Shown in pieces: positions 56,083 through 64,000 of a stretch of DNA of 64,000 nucleotides (positions are counted from its first letter, which is position 1; each line of letters opens with the position of its first letter). Origin of the DNA: Rhizophagus irregularis (taxonomy: Eukaryota > Glomeromycota > Glomeromycetes > Glomerales > Glomeraceae); contig NC_089444.1 in NCBI RefSeq assembly GCF_026210795.1, positions 3,710,501-3,774,500 of the forward strand. Direction: 5' to 3'. The notes under the pieces are model-generated. The model made no database searches. It was not told the origin of the DNA and saw only the letters and a program-made list of their open reading frames with translations. The translations under genes and the position numbers were made by a program.

Positions 56083-59000
56083 TTAATCATTTAACGATGT
56101 TGCTTGTTTTGTATTATCAGTAATTGCACAATCTAAACATTCAGAATGATTATTGAGGCTTTTAGTAAAAGGATTAAGTAATCGAGATGTATAAACAGCT
56201 TGAGGATGGGTAGTTATTTGTTTATCTTCATTTAAAGAAGAGAGTTGTGAATCTCTATAATTTTCCGCTTCTTCAATTTCAGATTTTTTGAAAGTAACTG
56301 ACCAAATTGATTCACTAAATTCAGTTATATTGGGTCTATTTTCTGGTGTTGAATCCCAACACTTTTTCATTAAATCAATATAACTTTTTGGTGCCTTAGG
56401 GACGTTTATTTCAGGTCTAATTCCATCACAAATACCTAATGCTAAAAGATGATCATGTGCACAATCGTCAAAAGGTTGTCTTCCAGTTGCTACAAAATAC
56501 ATAACCATACCTAAACTATAAATATCTGCTGCTTGAGTATAAGGATTTCCTCTTAATACTTCAGGAGCTATATAAGGCATAACTCCATAAATATTATTTT
56601 GATTGATATCACCAACTTTTCTACATAATCCCATATCTAAAATATATGTTTTGTTGACATACGTTTCAATGTAAGGAGCATTAAACAATATATTTCCTAT
56701 ATGAAAATCATGATGAACCATCTGTTTTTCATGAATTTCTTTAAGACTATTTGCAATATAATATAATGTTTGAACTCTATTTTTCCAATCAAAACATTTA
56801 TAATTTTCATTTATATTTAACCAATTATTAAAATTTCCACCTTCTGCATATTGAAGAACAATAATATAATTTTTTGTATTTGGATCTTGAGATATTCCAT
56901 ATACTTTTAGAATTTTACTATTATTGTAATAAACTTCTTTAGTTGAATATGCCTTTATCTATTAAAAATTTATAATATAAATATAAGTATATTGAAAAAT
57001 AATTGAAAAATTTGCAAGAATTTCATACCTCATTCAATAATTCATTAGTGAGATTTTGTGAGTTGTCCAAACATTTTAGAGCAACTTTTTTATTTGATTC
57101 TCTACTATATTTTTCATCTTGGCCTTTTAAATATAATAATGGTCCATCCTTCCATATTGCTGAGTATACTGTAGCAAAGCCACCTTTGTCTATTTCTTTA
57201 ATTTCATAAAATTGATTATATGGTATCCATTCAAATACTATATCATGATATTCTTTAATAGTTGATTGCATTTCTTGGATAGAATCATCAATTTTTTCAT
57301 TTCCACTAGCCCAAATCAAAGTATTTTGAATTATAACATAATCATTTGTAATTGGATTCTGAGATATTCCGTATATTTTAAGGGGCAATTGTTTTGTTAA
57401 TTGTTCTTTAACCTAATATAAGTAAATGAAATAAGTAAGTCATAATAAAAATAAAATTAAAAAATATATAAACGTCATACCTCATTTATTAGAGATACAA
57501 TAGAATTCTGTGAATAATGTAAGCATTTTATAAAAACTTCTTTATTTGGATTTCTTTTAGAATTCTTATAAATATATGGTCCATTTTTCCATATTGCTGA
57601 ATAATAAACTGTCATAAAACTATTTTTTCTTGCCTCTTTAATTTCATAGAACTGATTGTATGGTATCCATTCAAATACTATATCAGAATTATTAGTTTTC
57701 AATTGCATTTCTTGAATAAAATCATCAATTTTTTCATTTCCACTTATCCAATTAAAAACTAAAATGTAATCATTCGTAATTGGATTTTGAGATATTCCAT
57801 ATATTTTAAAAGAATCATAATCTGATTTTTTTGGTAAAAGTATTTTAACCTAATATACAGTATTAATAAAAGAAGTATTACTAAATAAATTATAATAAAA
57901 AATTGAAATATATATAAACATTATACCTTATTTACAAGTGATTCAACAGAATTCTGTGAGTCATGCAAGCATTTTAAAGTAACTTTTTCATTTGAATCTT
58001 TTCTATAATAGCCATTATCATAACATAATGGACCATCTTTCCATATTGCTGAATAAATTGTTGTACCATCATCACTTTTGCTTATTTCCTTAATTTCATA
58101 AAACAGGTTATATGGTATCCATTCAAATACTATATTAGAATTATTTGTTTTCAATTGCATTTCTTGGATAAAATCATTAATTTTTCCATTTCCACTTGCC
58201 CAGATGAAGATATTTTGAACTATGATATAATCATTTGTATCAGGATTTTGAGATATTCCATATACTTTAATAAACTTACAATCTAATTCATCTATTGAAA
58301 GTTTTTTAACCTAAATTATAATTTTAAAAGAAATTAATAAGCTATGATAAAAAAAAAATGTATATAAATATCATACCTCATTCATTAGAGATTCAATAGG
58401 ATTCTGTGAGTTATGTAAGTATTTCAAAGTAACTTCTTCATTTGAATCTTTTCTATAATAGCCATTATCATAACATAATGGACCATTTTTCCATATTGCT
58501 GAATAAATTGTTGCATGATCATCATTTTTGCCTATTTCCTTAACTTCATAAAACAGATTATATGGTATCCATTCAAATACTATATCAGAATTATTTGTTT
58601 TCAATTGCATTTCTTGGATAAAATCATCAATTTTCCCATTTCCACTCGCCCAGATAAAAATATCCTGAACTATAATATAATCATTTGTAGCTGGATTCTG
58701 AGATATTCCGTATATTTTAAAGAACTCACAATCCAATTTTTTTGTTAAATATTCTTTAACCTAAAACATTAATAAAAGAATTAAATAAACCATAAAAAAA
58801 AATTAAATACATATAAATATCATACCTCATTCATTAGGGATTCAATGGAATTCTGTGAGTTATGCAAGCATTTTAAAGTAACTTTTTTATTTGAATCTCT
58901 TTTATATTCTCCATACCGAAATCGTAGTGGACCATCTTTCCATATTGCTGAATAAATTGTTGTATGATCATTTTTGCCTATTTCCTTAACTTCATAAAAC

Positions 59001-60544
59001 AAGCTATATGGCATCCATTCAAATTCTACATTATTATGGCAACCTTTTATTTTCAATTGCATTTCTTGAATAAAATCATCAATTTTTTCATTTCCACTTG
59101 CCCAGATAAAGATGTTTTGAACTATAATATAATCATTTGTATATGGATTTTGAGATATTCCAAAATACTTACAATCCAATTTTTTTATTAAATGTTCATT
59201 AACCTAAAACATTAATGGAAGTAATAAATAAGCTATAAAAAAAAAAATTAAAATGTATATAGATATCATACCTCAATCATTAGAGATTCAATAGAATTCT
59301 GTGAATCATGCAGGTTTTTTAAAGCGACTTTTCTATTTGGTCTTCTTTTATAATCCTTATAAATATGATTATAATATAATGGACCATTTTTCCATATTGC
59401 TGAATAAACTGTCATAGAACTATTTTTGCTTGCCTCTCTAATTTCATAGAGTTGATTGTATGGTATCCATTCAAATATTATATCACTTAATTGTATTTCT
59501 TGAATAAAATCATCAATTTTTTTATTTCCACTTGTCCAACTAAAAACTAAAATATAATCATTTGTACATGGGTATTGAGATATTCCATATATTTTAAAAG
59601 ATTCACAATATAATTTATTTGTTAAAAGTATTTCAACCTATAATATTAATAAAAGAAATAAATAAGTTATAATAAAAAATTAAAATACATATATAAATGT
59701 CATACCTCATTTATTAGAGATTCGATAGAATTCTGTGATTTATGCAGGCATTTTAAAGCAACTTCTTTATTTGAATCTTTTCTATAATAGCAAAAATCAT
59801 AACATAATGGACCATCTTTCCATATTGCCGAATATACTGTCATAGAATCATCACTTTTGCCTGTATCTTTGATATTATTAAACTGACTATATGGTATCCA
59901 TTCAAAGATCACATTATAATTTTCTTTAATTTCTTTAATTTTTACTTGCATTTCACGAATGAAATCATCAATTTTTTTATTACCGCTCATCCAGTTTATG
60001 AGACATATGGAATTATTTTGAACTAAAATATAATCATTTGTATCCGGATTTTGAGAAATACCGTATATTTTAAGTCGATCCTTATGCTTATTTGTATGAC
60101 TTGTCAAACACTTTGTAGACTAAGAAAAAAAAATGAAAAAGTTAATGTATTATAAATAAATATTAATAATTTTTGAAAAATTTATACCTCATTTATTAGG
60201 AATTCAATAGGATATTGTGATTTACATAAGCAATTTAAAGTAACTTTTTTATTTGAGTTTCTAGTATATTTTTTACTCCACCAATTTTTAAATAATGGAC
60301 CATCCTTCCATATTGCCGAATATATTGTCACAGAATCACTTTTGCTTGTTTCTTTAATTTTATCAAATTGATTATATGGTATCCATTCTAGTACTATATC
60401 ATGATGGTCCTTTACTTTCAATTGCATTTCTTGAATAAAATTATCAATTAGTTCATTTTCGCTGGAACAGTTTGTAAAATTTTTTATTGAATATTTTAAA
60501 TGATCTTTATTATCTTCACTATTTTCACTATTTTGAAAAGACAT
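56083..60544 (-). CDS. Kinase array gene C: eight N-lobe modules plus one catalytic lobe, about 1303 aa
   Basis: Exons on the minus strand: 60544-60188, 60119-59706, 59637-59272, 59203-58826, 58760-58377, 58310-57927, 57849-57481, 57412-57029, 56958-56083. Every intron is phase 0 (about 66-77 nt, GTATR donors, mostly TTAG acceptors) and all frames are open. Internal exons have the gene A layout. Exon 1 has beta3 lysine to N (VTLNCL), as in genes A and B; exons 2-8 keep the lysine. Exon 6 ends in K instead of the alphaC E. Only exon 8 has KGGFAT, but preceded by D in place of the first loop glycine. Exon 9 carries the catalytic lobe: HHD, HIGN, DMG, APE, then the DIYSLGMVMY segment and a tail ending LDCAITDN-like. 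No disabling lesion is seen, so it is the best candidate for an expressed member. Confidence 0.83.
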
Positions 60545-61507
60545 TTTTATTCAAACAGTTTAAAAAGCTTTGTATAAAATTTCATTTAATTTATAAATAT
60601 TTTATGCAGGGGCGCATCACGAGTACATCATTTCTTTAATTAGAAATATGTAGATCTTTCTTATTAAGTAATGCCAGCCAGAATTTTATTACTATCCTAT
60701 ATTAGAATTATCCAAATTTGAGATGATCTGCATTTTAAATGCAAACGTAATGCAAAATCTTTCTGTATAATAAAAGTCCAAATTTTTGTAAAAAAAAAAA
60801 AAAAACTGTACATGTAACTTATATAATTTCATACTAAAGATATCCGACACTCGTGCTAAATGTTTAACTTGGAATTAGTTTATTTAATAGCTATTGTATT
60901 TCCATGATTTTTTTGTATTACTTTTTGCATCACATGAGAGTTCACAAGCTTTTTGAACAATTTAGAATTATTTCTAGATATAATGTCATCATTTTTTAAT
61001 TACAATTATATTTAATGAGGTTACGTACTGTACGTACTGTATCTGTATGTCTTAGAGTTGAATAAAAGCCAGATGTCAAATTTGGATGAACCTTACGTCC
61101 TTACGTACTATCTATAAAATTCTGAAGTTATTTAACAAGGGATTTGCTGTTGTCGATCAATGATACTTCTTTATTTACCGCTATTAGCTTAGGAATTGCG
61201 AATCTTTCAACTATTACAATATATAATTGAGATTGCAAACATTATAAAGATTTGTTATTGAACGAAATTGTTTTTTTATTTGGATTTAAAAATTAAAAAA
61301 TATTATGTAATTAATCCAAACTTGGATATATTATATCAATGTGGCCTGACCTAACCTACCATAGCTTCATTGTTAAACTTAAAGGCTGAAAGTGAAAAGA
61401 ATCATCGTGAAACTAAAGAAAAATCATGTACAATTTTTTTCGGTTTGTAAATCTTTTAATAGTTGACCTTAAGAATAATAATATTATTGTCACATTATAA
61501 ATCTTAC
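60545..61507. other. Upstream region of gene C
   Basis: Does not resemble the flanks of genes A and B. Contains a GTACTGTACGTACTGTA word near 61025-61041. No gene is supported. Confidence 0.4.
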
Positions 61508-61632
61508 CTTATATTAACATTCATTAATGTTTTGGTTTCTTCCATTGTATCATAATTCCTTAATTTGTTGGCTGATGGATTATTTTTATTCATTACTTTC
61601 CTTATCTTTTTTATAATAGCACCAAATTTCAT
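61508..61632 (-). CDS. Possible first exon of an unplaced gene
   Basis: ATG at 61632 starts MKFGAIIKKIRKVMNKNNPS and the frame stays open to a strong donor, AAG followed by GTAAGAT (61507-61501). Composition is protein-like and basic, but no convincing second exon was found toward 61300. It may be spurious or the start of a decayed gene. Confidence 0.22.
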
Positions 61633-63724
61633 TATAAAGTAAATTGAGATCGAGATTTCAAAAGAATGTTTATTGTTTAAGGGCGTTCTCAAACACTTTA
61701 ATTGATAGGATCTGATTGGTCAAAAAAATATCCGAAAGTTTTGGAGAATTTCTTATTTTGATGAACAAGCGAGCTAATAATCACCTTTTCCCCTCAATCC
61801 TAAATAAATTGAAATGATGATTGAGCGTTTCCTATAAATTGAAGTTTTCAGCAAGATTTTTTCAATATAAGAAAAATTCTTATTTTTACATTTAATAACA
61901 AGAAATTTTTATATTTTACTCAAGTTATCATTATAATAAAAAATCAAAAAATAAATATCATAAAAAATCAAAAATCATTGCTTAATGTCAATTATAAAAA
62001 AGGTATATCTCGTTATTGATTGTAATACTTGAGCAAATGTTTAAGAATGACCTAAATCGTATAATTTTAAAATATGCAAAACGAACTTGAAATACACACA
62101 AAGTGAAAGAAAAACAAGTAAATGAAAATTTTTTTTATGCAATTTATGGATTTATAAAATTGTATAATTAAATTTTTTTTTAATTATTTTATTCCTTTTA
62201 ATGAAATTCTTAATAATTGGAAATTTCAAAGAAAAAAAAATTTCGTGTAATCATAACAGTCACTGGTCACATGCAGATCATTACACCGCTAAATGATTTG
62301 TTGGCTGCCGATCGTATTAAGTATTTAAGTTTATTATATAATCAGCAAATAATCTTAAAAGGAAATCACTCGAAAACTAATCTTTATGTTAACGTTAAAA
62401 GTTCACGTTAACGTTAACGCGCCACCCACCTTATACTTATATAGAATATCTTCTTTTGCTAAAAAATTATGAGATAATAATTTCGGAAAATCATATGAAA
62501 ATTAAATAATAATAAAAGAATTATTTTTCGTCAGAAATAATTAAACCAAAAATGATCAACGATCATGTTACGAAGTCGCAGTAATTAGTAAGTCATTTTG
62601 TATGTAATTACTAATCAGATAGTTTTTTTATTGCATTATAACAGATTATGTTGTTAGTGTATTTTTTTTTTAAATATATATATATTGTTTAAGTTAGAAT
62701 TTTTTTATTTATTTGATTGATTTTGGAATTCATTATATTATTATTATTATATCAAAAATTTTGACCAATTCAATCTGTAATACAAAAAAAATACATAATA
62801 AACATCATAATAATATTTTTAATATATGTTTATATATGGTGACTTTCATGGATAAAATTTGATGATTCATCAAAAAAATCTTATATAAAAATATAAAAAT
62901 TCATGAAAAACTTCAAATTTTACTTAAAATAACGATTCTCTTATAATATGCTGTTAAAAATCCACCATTTATGTCTTAAATTTAATGATTCACATATTAA
63001 AAATTCTTTTTTCGTAGGGTTAGATAGATAAATTTACTTAGCCAAAATTTCTGGTCTATATTTAGAAAAATTATTATTACACATAAATATTAATTTAAGG
63101 TGGATTTTTAATGTGAGTGTAAAATAAAAATTGATTAAAATTTTACTATATATATATTTTTCTTTGATAAATGTATTTCTTTATTAGTAAATGTAAAAGA
63201 AAATCATACATCTTAAATACAAAAATACATTGAAATACAAATGTTACCCCAACATCTCTTCATATCAAAATTCTCCGTATGTCCGTATGATAAAACGAAG
63301 TATGCACTGACCACAACCTAAAATTAAAATGTATTCATGTATTTACTAAACTACTTAAAAAACTAAACTATCCTATTTATGCTGTCGATGTTATTTCTAT
63401 CATTATATTTTTGCATTATATTTAATTTTCCTATGTTTTTTTGATTTTCTATACTTTTTACCCAAAATCCTTATTACACGCACTACTATTATTGTTAACA
63501 AAAAATAATTACAATGTAGCATAATGCAAAACTAGTTGTAACGAAAAATCCTATTCTACGTTGCTACCTGACTCATCCGTTCTGTTATCTTTCTTTCACC
63601 CTGTACTAACGCGACACGCTTTTGGCTGTTTTTGATTGCTGTTGTTTCTAATTCGTTCTTTGTCTTCGTTTGCCTTGTAACACGTCCGTTTTGTCTTGAA
63701 TTGCCCTATCACTAAATTTAACAT
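61633..63724. other. AT-rich region, nothing firm
   Basis: A GTTAACGTTAACG repeat with CGCGCCACCCACC follows at 62403-62431 and could be an element end. An open frame before it (62217-62411) lacks an ATG and support. Confidence 0.35.
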
Positions 63725-63931
63725 TTAATTCATTGAACTCACTGACTGCTTCTTTGAAGGCACCTTCATACCCAATAAACTAGGTGATGATTCTTCTATT
63801 TGTTCTTCATCTTTCGACAGTTCATTGTTATGGTTTGGTGTCTGCCCAGCCACTTGAGTCATCCGGTACCCACACTTTCTGCTATCGCCGATAAGTTCGT
63901 CCTGCATCTTTAACTGGAGACTTTCCTTCAT
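63725..63931 (-). CDS. Possible coding fragment, 68 aa
   Basis: MKESLQLKMQDELIGDSRKC starts an open frame with ordinary soluble-protein composition in a GC-richer patch (63540-63950). The reading continues in a neighbouring frame beyond the stop (FNELNVKFSDRAIQDKTDVL), suggesting a frameshifted, older coding region, perhaps from a retroelement. No domain is recognised. Confidence 0.28.
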   Translation of the reverse strand: MKESLQLKMQDELIGDSRKCGYRMTQVAGQTPNHNNELSKDEEQIEESSPSLLGMKVPSKKQSVSSMN

Positions 63932-64000
63932 GTTGAATCATAAATTCCTTTCATCAGGCCATTTTCGTTGTTAAAATATATTAAAATGTATTTAATTTTG

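Noticed and set aside
1-64000. CRISPR arrays, rRNA, tRNA genes
   Set aside because: None recognised by eye; the regularly spaced units at 11-27 kb and 56-60 kb are exon repeats, not CRISPR. Absence of tRNAs was not tested computationally.

Overview
The window is very AT-rich eukaryotic DNA with short GT-AG introns, multi-exon genes and dense transposon debris. The recognisable families are Ser/Thr- and Tyr-kinase-like proteins with an IYGISQNP / FEWIPYNQF / VYSAIWKDGPL signature, an ion-transport channel with an N-terminal beta-propeller-like part, F-box/LRR-like proteins starting MSCSKI, and pogo, hAT and Tc1-type repeats. Together these point to a Glomeromycotina fungus, most likely Rhizophagus. 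The organism call is inference from family resemblance; no search was run.

Layout. 1-953: 3' tail of a kinase gene built from tiny phase-1 exons. 1332-2113: hAT-like element with a BED-finger remnant. About 4478-14153 and 17108-27147: two copies of one segmental duplication (long 5' flank plus a kinase array gene). Each flank carries its own insertions: a 3.7 kb palindromic element at 6269-9951 in copy 1, and a 2.7 kb element with an unknown coding region at 17815-20489 in copy 2. 28030-28985: decayed retroelement tail. 31183-32592: secreted beta-trefoil lectin / aerolysin-like fusion, preceded by a tandem-repeat block. 37166-40593: broken ion-channel gene. 42585-46829: two related F-box genes, one with a single frameshift and one heavily decayed. 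46830-56082: repeats, MITEs and pogo/Tigger-like transposase remnants. 56083-60544: a third kinase array gene on the minus strand.

The most striking content is the kinase array family. Each internal exon holds the hinge half of one kinase N-lobe (beta4, beta5, hinge) followed by the first half of the next (glycine loop, beta3 lysine, alphaC glutamate), and ends at the alphaC glutamate with a phase-0 intron. Spliced together, the genes encode 5, 11 and 8 consecutive N-lobe starts. Genes A and C end in one catalytic-lobe exon. Gene B has lost that exon and breaks off inside unit 12. Because almost all these exons are phase 0/0, exon skipping could join different N-lobe modules to the single catalytic exon without losing frame. 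Whether this makes isoform diversity, decoy N-lobes or only tandem-duplication debris cannot be settled from DNA alone.
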